Positions 1 to 7,254 of a stretch of DNA of 13,374 bases are shown piece by piece. The notes under the pieces are model-generated. The model saw only the letters and a program-made list of their open reading frames with translations, was not told the origin of the DNA and did not search any database. The stretch's first letter is position 1. Every line of letters starts with the position of its first letter. The stretch spans positions 1 to 13,374 of the forward strand of contig JAWXUD010000040.1 of assembly GCA_044432945.1 (NCBI GenBank), given 5' to 3'. The translations under genes were made by a program, and so were the position numbers. Source of the stretch: JAWXUD01 sp044432945. Lineage in GTDB: Bacteria; Cyanobacteriota; Vampirovibrionia; Gastranaerophilales; Gastranaerophilaceae.

Positions 1-500
1 GTGATATCATGACATTGAACGCTCAAATAGAATGCTCGTTTATTCTTAGTAACGGCACTTGTGCAACGACAACACCAGTTCTGAACACAACAATAGGGTA
101 TTTGACATATAGTGAATGTGAAAACCAAAAAGATGATTTAGATATTAATGAATGCTGTCCTGATGATACTTGCAGTGGCAAAGATTACTGGGCTGGAGCA
201 GTATCATATTGTGGCGGAGTTGATTATCTACCTACCATGGCAGATTTAGTAATCATCGCATCAGAAGCCACAGGTCAGACCATAGGAACATATTCAACAG
301 TTTATGACGTAACATATGATACAAAGATTCTAGAAAGCTATGGCTTACCCGACCCAACGGTTTCTGAATATGGTATCTGGTCTGGTGAGGAGAAGTCCTC
401 TTCGAACGCGTATCGCTGGTACTTTTACTCGACGTATACGAGCGGCTACAACACCAACCCTCGTTACCAGTCTGCTAGATTGGTGTTTTGTGTCGAATAG
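1..500 (+). CDS. Pilin-like / C-type-lectin-like surface protein, C-terminal part (5' end outside window)
   Basis: The reading frame is open to the left edge (GAT ATC before the ATG at 9), so this is probably the C-terminal part of a longer gene and that ATG is internal. The residues around it (DIMTLNAQIECSF) match in position the DILPINSQFGFN of the minus-strand gene at the right edge, which continues upstream in frame. The visible ~165 residues hold paired cysteines (CCPDDTC, YCGG), the core KDYWAGAVSYC with LPTMADL about ten residues on, then GIWSGEE and a C-terminal FCVE. The same order (DYWAGA, LPT, HWSSE, RCVE) occurs in the right-edge gene. This pattern is seen in pilin-like or DUF1566/Lcl-type surface proteins; a type IV pilin-like N-terminus would be expected outside the window. 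Probably exported and disulphide-bonded. The last third differs in base composition (see the 380-480 entry). Exact function unknown. Confidence 0.72.
   Translation, partial: DIMTLNAQIECSFILSNGTCATTTPVLNTTIGYLTYSECENQKDDLDINECCPDDTCSGKDYWAGAVSYCGGVDYLPTMADLVIIASEATGQTIGTYSTVYDVTYDTKILESYGLPDPTVSEYGIWSGEEKSSSNAYRWYFYSTYTSGYNTNPRYQSARLVFCVE
380..480 (+). other. Candidate DGR-type variable region (VR) at the 3' end of the pilin-like gene
   Basis: From about 387 to 478 the DNA is about half G+C by my count, while the rest of this gene and its neighbours are near one third. Codons ending in C or G cluster here (TCC, TCG, AAC, GCG, CGC, TAC, ACG, AGC, GGC), including several AAC, TAC and ACC codons as expected where a template repeat had AAC or AAT codons and adenines were mutagenised. 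The encoded stretch is rich in Tyr, Ser, Asn, Thr, Arg and Trp, follows a WSGE motif and ends just before the C-terminal FCVE. This is the position and style of the variable face of C-type-lectin-fold DGR targets. No template repeat or reverse transcriptase is in the window, so this is inference. A recent recombination patch from a paralogue would look similar. Confidence 0.42.
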
Positions 501-520
501 CAGATTTGACTTCTTTTCTA

Positions 521-555
521 AGGGTTACAACAATTATTATATTGGTTGTAACCCT
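521..555 (+). terminator. Hairpin 20 bases after the pilin-like stop codon (terminator or DGR-style target hairpin)
   Basis: Bases 521-531 (AGGGTTACAAC) pair perfectly with 545-555 (GTTGTAACCCT), with an AT-rich 13-base loop that can extend the stem. There is no T-run after the stem (GGAAAATATCC follows), so it is not a classic intrinsic terminator, although it is the only strong hairpin between this gene and the tolC-like gene. DGR targets in phage BPP-1 need a hairpin/cruciform just after the variable region, so position fits that role too. Confidence 0.55.
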
Positions 556-695
556 TGGAAAATATCCTCACGGTTTTTACAAATAGTGCAATATCCATCA
601 AAGCGATTAAATAGTGAGCTGGCTAAGGTGGAGGGAGAAAAGTTAATTTATTAAAAAATCATTTTAATATATGAACAATTTGCTTTTTTATTCGT

Positions 696-728
696 TATAA
701 TTAATATAAGAGATTAAGAGGTTGTTAT
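696..728 (+). promoter_or_regulatory. Putative promoter -10 box and start region of the exporter operon
   Basis: A perfect TATAAT lies at 696-701; I see no good -35 at the right spacing (GAACAA at 673-678 is the best). The Shine-Dalgarno-like AAGAGG at 716-721 touches the TTG at 722 but sits 6 bases before the TTG at 728, which favours 728 as the start. Apart from the hairpin at 521-555, I see nothing else in the gap 501-695. Confidence 0.35.
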
Positions 729-2170
729 TGGATATTTTAAATAAAATTTTTATAGTAATGTTAATGATTTTTATAAATACTTCGTCAGTATTAGCTGTTG
801 AGGAGGTACTTTCAGAGCAAGATGATAATATTTTAAGTATGGAAGAATGTTTTGAGCTTGCTTTAAAAAACAGCCCGACAATCAAAAATTATAAATTAGA
901 ATATGGTATATCAAAAGACGATGTGAGCTTTTCGAGATCTGCGTTTTTTCCAACGCTTAGCGTAGGGGCTAGTTATAGTTTTTATGATGAAGATAGTAGT
1001 AAAATTAACTATTCTTCTAATATGTACAATTTAGAGGCTAGTGTTAGTCAGCTATTGTTTGACTTTGGAAAGACTAACGCAGATATTGATACGCAAAAGT
1101 TTTATCAAGAAGTCGCTTATTACAACTTTGATGATATAGTTTTGGAAACAATTTATGGAGTTAAAAACCATTATTTTGGGGTTTTGGCGGCGAAGGCTAA
1201 TGTTGATGTTGAGCGTGCAAACGTTCAGATTAATGAAAGAAATTACCAAAGGATTAAGGCGTATTATGATGAAGGAATTCGTTCTAAAATCGATTTAGTA
1301 AACGCAGAGGTTAACCTATCTGATTCGAAAGTTGAATTGGTTAGTGCCATAAAAACTTATCAGGTAGCTATTGTTGAGCTTAACAATTCTATGTATTTGA
1401 AACATCGTTCTGAATATGGAATTGTTGATGCTCGTGATTTCAATATTTCAGGAAATCTCGTTCCTATTAACAGTCAAATTTCTAACAAAAGAGATATTGC
1501 AAAAGCACCTGAGGAGGTCGAGAACGCATTTTTGACAGCCAATGTCGATAAAATCGATATTATTGACGATTATGACTTTACGCCTTTTGAGTATAATTTC
1601 GAGGAGGCGGTGTCTTATGCTAGAGAAAATAGACCTGATTTAAAGGCTTATGTAGCAATGAGAGAAGCGTTAGAAAAAGCATTGCTATCGGTTAAAAGAG
1701 AATACTATCCAGAATTGCAGGCGAGTGCAGGTTATGGGTATACAGAGGTTTATTCCATGAGTTCGCTCAATGCTAAGTTTAATTTGGTCAGTTCTGTCAA
1801 TATAATGGCTGTTAAAAGTAAAGTAAAAGCAGCAGAAAAGCGTGTTCAAATTGCCCAGAATGATATTGATAAATTAGAGCAAGATATTTATTATGAAATA
1901 CAGGATTTGTTTGTTAATATGAGACAGCTAGAAAAGCAAATTCCATTGGCAGGGATTAAGGTCAAGCAAACACTTGAGAACTTCCAATTAGCTGATGGTA
2001 GATATGCAGTTGGCTTGGGCGATTTTATTGAGTTACAAGATGCTAAAGTTCAGTATAATAACGCTCAGCAGGATTATGTTAATATTGTTTATAATTACAA
2101 TATAGCAAGGTCTGATATTGAAAAATCAATAGGGTTAGAACAAGAAGTTACATTAAAATTAGAGGATTAG
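728..2170 (+). CDS. TolC-family outer-membrane efflux channel
   Basis: Outer-membrane component of a tripartite exporter, forming a trimeric beta-barrel and periplasmic alpha-helical tunnel. About 480 residues, the usual TolC-family size, with a hydrophobic signal peptide (IFIVMLMIFINTSSVLA) and a likely cut after VLA. Two outer-membrane-efflux repeats are visible: the first opens with MEECFELALKNSPTIKNYKL and carries the strand FFPTLSVGASYSF; the second opens with NFEEAVSYARENRPDLKAY and carries YYPELQASAGYGY. Long helical, coiled-coil-like stretches follow each. The second repeat lacks the usual FDGG-like turn (NLVSSVNIM stands there). The start is a TTG: 728 is preferred over 722 for its ribosome-binding-site spacing. 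The gene is followed 3 bases later by the adaptor gene, so the two are co-transcribed. The family is secure; the substrate is unknown. Confidence 0.92.
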   Translation: MDILNKIFIVMLMIFINTSSVLAVEEVLSEQDDNILSMEECFELALKNSPTIKNYKLEYGISKDDVSFSRSAFFPTLSVGASYSFYDEDSSKINYSSNMYNLEASVSQLLFDFGKTNADIDTQKFYQEVAYYNFDDIVLETIYGVKNHYFGVLAAKANVDVERANVQINERNYQRIKAYYDEGIRSKIDLVNAEVNLSDSKVELVSAIKTYQVAIVELNNSMYLKHRSEYGIVDARDFNISGNLVPINSQISNKRDIAKAPEEVENAFLTANVDKIDIIDDYDFTPFEYNFEEAVSYARENRPDLKAYVAMREALEKALLSVKREYYPELQASAGYGYTEVYSMSSLNAKFNLVSSVNIMAVKSKVKAAEKRVQIAQNDIDKLEQDIYYEIQDLFVNMRQLEKQIPLAGIKVKQTLENFQLADGRYAVGLGDFIELQDAKVQYNNAQQDYVNIVYNYNIARSDIEKSIGLEQEVTLKLED

Positions 2171-2173
2171 AAA

Positions 2174-3355
2174 TTGAAAATTAAAAAACGATATTTATTA
2201 TTAGCTCTTAGCATAGCAATTGTTGCTGGTGGGTTTGCTGTATTTACATCTAATAGTGAAAAAGTTCGATATATTACAGTGCCTTTAGAGCGAACAACTT
2301 TGACAGAATATGTTGAGGCTTCTGGTACTATAAATCCTGTTAATACTTTAAGTGTCGGTTCTACAGTGTCAGGGCTTATTCAATCAATTTATGTCGATTA
2401 TAATTCAGAGGTTAAAAAAGGTGATTTGTTAGCTGAAATTGACCCAAGATTGTTTGAGGCGAATGTTCAGCAATATCAAGCTCAGATTAATGATGCTAAA
2501 GCTAGTTTGGCTAAGGCAATTGCTGAGGTTAACATGGCTGAAAAAACTTATACTCGATATAAAAATTTATATGAAAAGAATTTTATTGCGAAAAGTGAGC
2601 TTGATCAGGCAGAAAGTGATTATTTAGCAAATCAGGCACTCGTTCAGTCAGCGAAAGCACAAATTAAGCAGTATGAAGCTAGTTATAGTAATGCTGCGAC
2701 AAATTTGAGTTATACAAAAATAATCGCTCCAGTTGATGGTACTATTATTTCTCGTGAAGTTGACATCGGGCAGTCAGTGGCGGCAAGTTTCTCAGCACCA
2801 GAATTGTTCACAATAGCACAAGATTTAAAAGAAATGCAAATTGAGGTTGACGTTTCTGAAGCTGATATTGGTTATGTTAAAGAGGGGCAAGAGGTTATTT
2901 ATACGCTTGATGGGTATAATGATCAGGAGTTTCATGGTGAGGTTACGCAGGTTCGTTTGTCTGCGACAACTGTTTCGAATGTTGTTACTTATACGGTTAT
3001 TGTAAAAGTGCAAAACGATGATTTTATTCTAAAACCTGGAATGACGGCTAATGTTATGATAGTTGTTGCTAAAAAAGTTGATGTTTTCGCTGTTGAAAAT
3101 GAGGCTTTGAAATATACACCTGAAACTACGGGGCAAAAATATAAGACTCAAGGTATTTGGATTTTACTTGATAAAAAGCCAGTCAGAATTGATATTGAGA
3201 CAGGGATTACCGATGGGATTAGCACAGAGATAATTTCTGATGATATTTATTATGGTGATGAGGTTATTATAAAATCGATAATTAAAACAAAAAAAAGTTC
3301 TAGTGCTTTAGGTATGCCAAAAGGTGGAGGACCTGGTGGCGGAGGTCCTCGATGA
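2174..3355 (+). CDS. MacA/HlyD-family periplasmic adaptor (membrane fusion protein)
   Basis: Periplasmic adaptor linking the inner-membrane ABC permease to the TolC-like channel. 393 residues. A single N-terminal anchor follows KIKKRY (LLLALSIAIVAGGFAVF). The first half of the lipoyl/barrel-sandwich domain is near residues 45-90 (GTINPVNTLSVGSTVSG...VKKGDLLAEIDP). A helical hairpin spans about 92-175, rich in Ala, Gln, Glu and Lys. The second lipoyl half is at IIAPVDGTIISREVDIGQ, followed by a beta-barrel domain and a membrane-proximal domain. The Gly/Pro-rich tail (PKGGGPGGGGPR) is common in MacA-like proteins of split MacAB systems. The start is TTG at 2174, with AGAGGA at 2161-2166 acting as ribosome binding site inside the end of the upstream gene. 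The stop overlaps the ATG of the ATPase gene (ATGA), indicating translational coupling. Confidence 0.93.
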   Translation: MKIKKRYLLLALSIAIVAGGFAVFTSNSEKVRYITVPLERTTLTEYVEASGTINPVNTLSVGSTVSGLIQSIYVDYNSEVKKGDLLAEIDPRLFEANVQQYQAQINDAKASLAKAIAEVNMAEKTYTRYKNLYEKNFIAKSELDQAESDYLANQALVQSAKAQIKQYEASYSNAATNLSYTKIIAPVDGTIISREVDIGQSVAASFSAPELFTIAQDLKEMQIEVDVSEADIGYVKEGQEVIYTLDGYNDQEFHGEVTQVRLSATTVSNVVTYTVIVKVQNDDFILKPGMTANVMIVVAKKVDVFAVENEALKYTPETTGQKYKTQGIWILLDKKPVRIDIETGITDGISTEIISDDIYYGDEVIIKSIIKTKKSSSALGMPKGGGPGGGGPR

Positions 3356-4056
3356 GCTTGATTACTGTTAAAGACGTTTATAAGACTTATCAAACTGGCG
3401 AGGATAGTTTTAACGCACTGAATGGAGTATCGTTGAATATTGAAAACGGTGAATTTGTTGCGATTATGGGGACGTCTGGTTCTGGCAAGTCGACATTTAT
3501 GAATATGCTTGGCTGTTTAGATAAACCCACTACTGGAGAGTATTATCTAGATGGAGTCGATGTTTTATCGATGGATAAAGATGAGTTGTCTGATGTTCGT
3601 AACAAGAAGTTGGGCTTTGTTTTTCAAAGTTTTAATTTGATTTCAAGAACAAGTGCGTTGGATAATGTGATTTTGCCTATGATTTATAATGGCGTGCCTG
3701 AAGATGAGCGTGAGGCACGAGCATTAGAAGCTTTAAGGATTGTCAATATTGAGGCAAGGGCTTTGCATATGCCAAATCAGATGTCAGGTGGGCAACAACA
3801 AAGGGTTGCGATAGCTAGGGCGATAATTAATGATCCTCCCGTTATTTTGGCAGATGAACCTACTGGTAATTTAGATACTCGTACGAGTGTTGAGGTTATG
3901 GAGTTTTTTGTTAATTTGAATAAGACTACAAAAAAAACGATAATTATTGTTACTCACGAAAATGATATTGCACAGTATTGTAAGAGAGTTGTAAGATTTA
4001 AAGATGGTAATATTATTGAGGATTATTTTAATGAAAATCCTCATATTCAATTTTGA
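3352..4056 (+). CDS. ABC transporter ATP-binding protein, MacB/LolD type
   Basis: Cytoplasmic ATPase that powers the MacB-type permease encoded next. 234 residues, the normal length for a stand-alone LolD/MacB-type nucleotide-binding subunit. Visible motifs: Walker A GTSGSGKS at residues 40-47, Q-loop Gln92 (FVFQSFNL), ABC signature MSGGQQQR at 144-151, Walker B VILADEP at 164-170 with TGNLD following as the D-loop, and switch His202 (VTHEND). All catalytic residues are intact. Escherichia coli MacB is one fused ATPase-permease chain; here the two parts are separate genes, as in many other lineages. The ATG overlaps the adaptor stop by 4 bases; the permease start lies 14 bases after this stop. 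Confidence 0.95.
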   Translation: MSLITVKDVYKTYQTGEDSFNALNGVSLNIENGEFVAIMGTSGSGKSTFMNMLGCLDKPTTGEYYLDGVDVLSMDKDELSDVRNKKLGFVFQSFNLISRTSALDNVILPMIYNGVPEDEREARALEALRIVNIEARALHMPNQMSGGQQQRVAIARAIINDPPVILADEPTGNLDTRTSVEVMEFFVNLNKTTKKTIIIVTHENDIAQYCKRVVRFKDGNIIEDYFNENPHIQF

Positions 4057-4070
4057 TAAAAGGAATTATA

Positions 4071-5300
4071 ATGATAGAAATAAAGTCAATATTAAATATG
4101 GCATTAATCTCTTTAAAAGTTAATAAGATGCGTTCTGTTTTAACTAGTTTAGGGGTTATCATTGGTGTTAGTGCTGTGATTATAATGCTTGCTGTTGGTA
4201 ATGGTTCGAGTCAGAAAATCGCAGAGGAAATGGAATCTTTAGGGAGTAATTTGTTAATTGTTCGTGCAGGTTCTGCCAAAACTGGCGGGGTTAAGATGGG
4301 GTCAGGCACAATGCCAACTCTAACCTTGAAAGATGCTGTGGCTATCGAAAAAACCGTAACTGGAGTAATGGTTGTTGCACCTTATTCATCGCAATCTGCA
4401 CAGGTGACTTTTGGCAACCAAAATTGGTCAACTTCTGTTGGAGCAACTAATCAATTTTATACTTTCGTAAGAGATTATGATGTCGCTTCTGGACGTAATA
4501 TTAGCGAAGATGATTTGAATAATAATTCAAATGTAGTTGTGATGGGAAACACGGTGGCAGTTGAGCTTTTCGGAGATATGGATCCAGTAGGAAAGACCGT
4601 TAGGATTAGCAACGTGCCATTTAAGGTTGTTGGACTTCTTGAATCTAAAGGGCAAAATAGTATGGGGCATGATCAAGATGATTTGGTGTTTATTCCAGTC
4701 ACAACTGCACAAAAAAAGGTTTTTGGTACGGATTTTCCTGGAACTATTAGCTCAATTGTCGTGAAGGCTTTGAGTGATGAAATTATTAATACTACTGAGG
4801 AAGAAATAATTAGTTTGTTGAGGGTTCGTCACAAAATTGGAAGTAAGGAAGATGACGATTTTGAGGTTAAGAATTTGGCAGAAACTCAAGAAATGATTAA
4901 GTCTACTGCAAATACGATGTCTATATTATTAGGTGCAATAGCTTCTGTATCCTTAATTGTAGGTGGTATTGGGATTATGAACATAATGTTAGTTTCTGTT
5001 ACAGAAAGAACAAGAGAAATCGGTATAAGAATGGCTATCGGTGCTAAACAATTTGATATAAGAATACAATTTTTGTTTGAATCTTTTATACTTTCAGTCT
5101 CTGGCGGGATTATTGGAGTTTTGATAGGAATTGTTGCTGCTCATTTGATACATTATTTTTCAGGTGCTTCCATAATTATTTCGTCATTTTCGGTTATTTT
5201 ATCGTTAAGCTTTTCAGGTATAATCGGTATCGTCTTTGGGTATTATCCAGCTTATAAAGCTTCTTTACTCAATCCTATTGATGCTTTGCGTTATGAATAA
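4071..5300 (+). CDS. MacB-type ABC transporter permease (FtsX-like)
   Basis: Inner-membrane permease of the tripartite exporter. 409 residues from the ATG at 4071, chosen because AAAGGA at 4058-4063 is well spaced; an in-frame TTG at 4053 overlapping the ATPase stop is less likely. Topology fits the mechanotransmission family: TM1 near residues 22-43 (RSVLTSLGVIIGVSAVIIML), a large periplasmic MacB core domain from about 45 to 280, then TM2 at about 283-309, TM3 at 338-360 and TM4 at 374-392. The cytoplasmic coupling element TERTREIGIRMAIGAK after TM2 is the strongly conserved family motif. The tail PAYKASLLNPIDALRYE is also typical. With the preceding three genes it completes a TolC-MacA-MacB exporter. 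The cargo cannot be read from sequence; macrolides, peptides and lipoproteins are known for relatives. Confidence 0.94.
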   Translation: MIEIKSILNMALISLKVNKMRSVLTSLGVIIGVSAVIIMLAVGNGSSQKIAEEMESLGSNLLIVRAGSAKTGGVKMGSGTMPTLTLKDAVAIEKTVTGVMVVAPYSSQSAQVTFGNQNWSTSVGATNQFYTFVRDYDVASGRNISEDDLNNNSNVVVMGNTVAVELFGDMDPVGKTVRISNVPFKVVGLLESKGQNSMGHDQDDLVFIPVTTAQKKVFGTDFPGTISSIVVKALSDEIINTTEEEIISLLRVRHKIGSKEDDDFEVKNLAETQEMIKSTANTMSILLGAIASVSLIVGGIGIMNIMLVSVTERTREIGIRMAIGAKQFDIRIQFLFESFILSVSGGIIGVLIGIVAAHLIHYFSGASIIISSFSVILSLSFSGIIGIVFGYYPAYKASLLNPIDALRYE

Positions 5301-5353
5301 TTTGATTTGTTATATATGTAGCAAAAAATATTTTTATGGTTTTTCTATGTTAT

Positions 5354-6772
5354 ATGCAAGTTCAAAATTATAATAAAAATTTCATTAATAAAAATTCGTT
5401 CTACTCTCAAAAGTCACCACAAATTCAGCCAAATTTTACGTCTAATACAGGTGAAATGGATTCTTCGTTGAATAGTAGTGCCAGTCGCATTTCAACCCCT
5501 TGTAAAAAAGCTCTAGAGTTGGTAAATCGAAAGGATTATGCTGGATATCGCAAATTAGTTGAGCAATTTCCTAATATTATGATTAAGCGTAGAAGTTTTA
5601 TGATGAAGCATTTGAATGAGAACGATGACGCTGTTACAATTGGTTTTCCGCAACGTTCAAACGATGTTTTTCGTATTGCACTTACTTCGAAAAAATCAGC
5701 TGATGGTACAGCTAACGAGAAAGAATTTTTGATTAAAAATGGCAAGCTTGTTAAATCGATGAGTGGTTCAGATATTATTTATATGGATAAAAAAGAGTTG
5801 GGAAATTCTGGTTTATCAGATGTTTTTGATAAGTATTCTGATGAAATTGATTATCGCTTGTTGCAGGTGAAAAAGTATTTGATATCTGAAATTAATAATG
5901 ATAACATTCCTGAAGATGGTCTTTTAGGATATAGTTTGACTGATAAATTATCAAAAATGGAAGATAAATATAATCAAATTGATGAAGTTTTATCGACCAT
6001 GAATCCAATTGCTATCACAAAGAAAAAAGCAAGTTTTGGTGATTATAGAATGAAGGCAGCTCAGTATTATCATGAATTTATTAATGTTGGTTCTGATAAA
6101 AATAATGTTGTTTTTGCACCATTAAGAACTGAGAAAAAAGAGGGATTAACTAGACTTATAATTTCTGATAAAGACGGTAATCTTATCGATACTTATTTAA
6201 TTCAAAATTCTAATAAAATTGTTTCTAATGTAAATAAGAATAATCCTAATTCTATTCCTGATAAGTTATTGTTTTATTCGAAAGATGAGTTGAAAAATGA
6301 CGTATTGCCAAGTTTTGTCCCATACGTAGAAATGGCGAGTGAAAAATTAAATGATTTTTATTCTCACTTAACCAAGGTAGAGCCTGTTCAAGATGTTCAT
6401 TTGAAAAATGAAAATAAGGAAATGCTTGATAAAACTTTTAAATGTGTGTTAGGTGTTATGGAGATTTTTTCTAAACATTCTTATATTGATGCTACTAATA
6501 TGAAAAAAAGTTATAATGAGAAAATAGATAGTCCGAAGTTTGAATTAGAAGCTGGGCGTAGTGCAATGGTTTTGGCTGATATTAATGAAGTGCATGATAA
6601 GGTTGCATTTTTGAAAGTAAGTAATAAAAAATATCCTAATTTATCGAGAATTTCTGTATTTTCAAAAGATAATGAGTTGAAAAAGATGTTTTTGCTTGAT
6701 GGTAATGATAAGATTGTTTCTAATTATAATACTGAATATCCTGCGGTTATACCTAAGAATTTAAAATATTAA
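5354..6772 (+). CDS. Repeat protein of unknown function, ended early by an in-frame TAA
   Basis: I do not recognise a named family. From the ATG at 5354 the protein starts MQVQNYNKNF; an ATG at 5336 is also in frame, and neither has a clear ribosome binding site. There is no signal peptide. Residues ~1-45 are an Asn/Gln/Ser-rich leader with QPNFTSN, a style shared with the small gene at 11094. The rest consists of about three diverged ~140-residue units, each ending with a beta-rich segment. Compare FLIKNGKLVKSMSGSDIIYM, YLIQNSNKIVSNVN...IPDKLLFYSKDEL and FLLDGNDKIVSNYN...IPKNLKY. The third unit is cut by TAA at 6770-6772 at the place where unit two has a Tyr codon (LLFYSKDEL), and the frame runs on afterwards (see 6773-7183). 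Codon use matches the neighbours. It follows the exporter operon by ~50 bases, but no functional link is shown. Confidence 0.7.
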   Translation: MQVQNYNKNFINKNSFYSQKSPQIQPNFTSNTGEMDSSLNSSASRISTPCKKALELVNRKDYAGYRKLVEQFPNIMIKRRSFMMKHLNENDDAVTIGFPQRSNDVFRIALTSKKSADGTANEKEFLIKNGKLVKSMSGSDIIYMDKKELGNSGLSDVFDKYSDEIDYRLLQVKKYLISEINNDNIPEDGLLGYSLTDKLSKMEDKYNQIDEVLSTMNPIAITKKKASFGDYRMKAAQYYHEFINVGSDKNNVVFAPLRTEKKEGLTRLIISDKDGNLIDTYLIQNSNKIVSNVNKNNPNSIPDKLLFYSKDELKNDVLPSFVPYVEMASEKLNDFYSHLTKVEPVQDVHLKNENKEMLDKTFKCVLGVMEIFSKHSYIDATNMKKSYNEKIDSPKFELEAGRSAMVLADINEVHDKVAFLKVSNKKYPNLSRISVFSKDNELKKMFLLDGNDKIVSNYNTEYPAVIPKNLKY

Positions 6773-7183
6773 AGCGAAAATGAAATTAATAATATTGGAT
6801 TATTAGAATATTTACCATCGATTTCTAGAGGATTTGAAACATTCTATGATTTTATTGTTGAAGCAGATGCTAGTATCGCTTTAAAAACGATTAAGCCTAA
6901 AAAAGTTACTAAACCAAAAGAAGTTAAGGGTAAAGTTGTAGAGGAACAAAAAACTGTCGATATTATCGCAAAATTTAGAGAGGCTATTTCAAATTTAAAA
7001 TCTAGGAATATAAAAAAATCTGATAATTCTTTATCAATAGATGATAAAAAAGAGATTTCTATAGATTTATCAAATTTCTTTAGAAGAAGTTTATTCGCTT
7101 TGATGAAAGGCAAAGTTGGTGTTGAAGATTTTAATTCAACGCTTGATGAGATTAAGACTCTTTCGCCTGATTTGGTCGGCTGA
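6773..7183 (+). pseudogene. In-frame 3' continuation of the repeat-protein gene beyond the TAA
   Basis: After the TAA at 6770-6772 the same frame stays open for 136 codons to TGA at 7181-7183, unlikely by chance in DNA this AT-rich. The first residues, SENEINNIGLLEYLPSISRG then FETFYDFIVEAD, continue the third repeat: they align with SKDELKNDVLPSFVPYVEMA and KLNDFYSHL of the second unit. A Lys/Pro/Val-rich linker follows (KTIKPKKVTKPKEVKGK), then a charged helical C-terminus. There is no ATG with a ribosome binding site near the start of this piece, so independent translation looks unlikely. The simplest reading is a single TAT/TAC-to-TAA nonsense change that splits a gene of about 610 codons. 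A base-call error or stop readthrough could give the same picture. An antisense open frame at 6844-7113 is a shadow of this coding sequence. Confidence 0.72.
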
Positions 7184-7192
7184 AAAACAGGT

Positions 7193-7247
7193 TTGATTTT
7201 GAGTATAATTTATAATATTATTCTAGTTGTATAATTTTTTTTGAGGA
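7193..7247 (+). promoter_or_regulatory. Putative promoter and ribosome binding site of the carbonic anhydrase gene
   Basis: TTGATT at 7193-7198 and TATTAT at 7216-7221 are 17 bases apart, a plausible sigma-70-type pair. A second TATAAT lies at 7230-7235 without a good -35. The ribosome binding site GAGGAT at 7243-7248 is 6 bases before the ATG at 7255. In such AT-rich DNA the promoter call is weak. Confidence 0.35.
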
Positions 7248-7254
7248 TATTTGT

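Noticed and set aside
340..654. Second plus-strand open frame overlapping the end of the pilin-like gene and the following gap.
   Set aside because: Its first half is an out-of-frame shadow of the variable region and its second half is low-complexity intergenic DNA with the hairpin; no ribosome binding site.
6844..7113. Antisense open frame of about 89 codons.
   Set aside because: It lies opposite the in-frame continuation of the repeat-protein gene, has no ribosome binding site, and its codons mirror the sense coding pattern.
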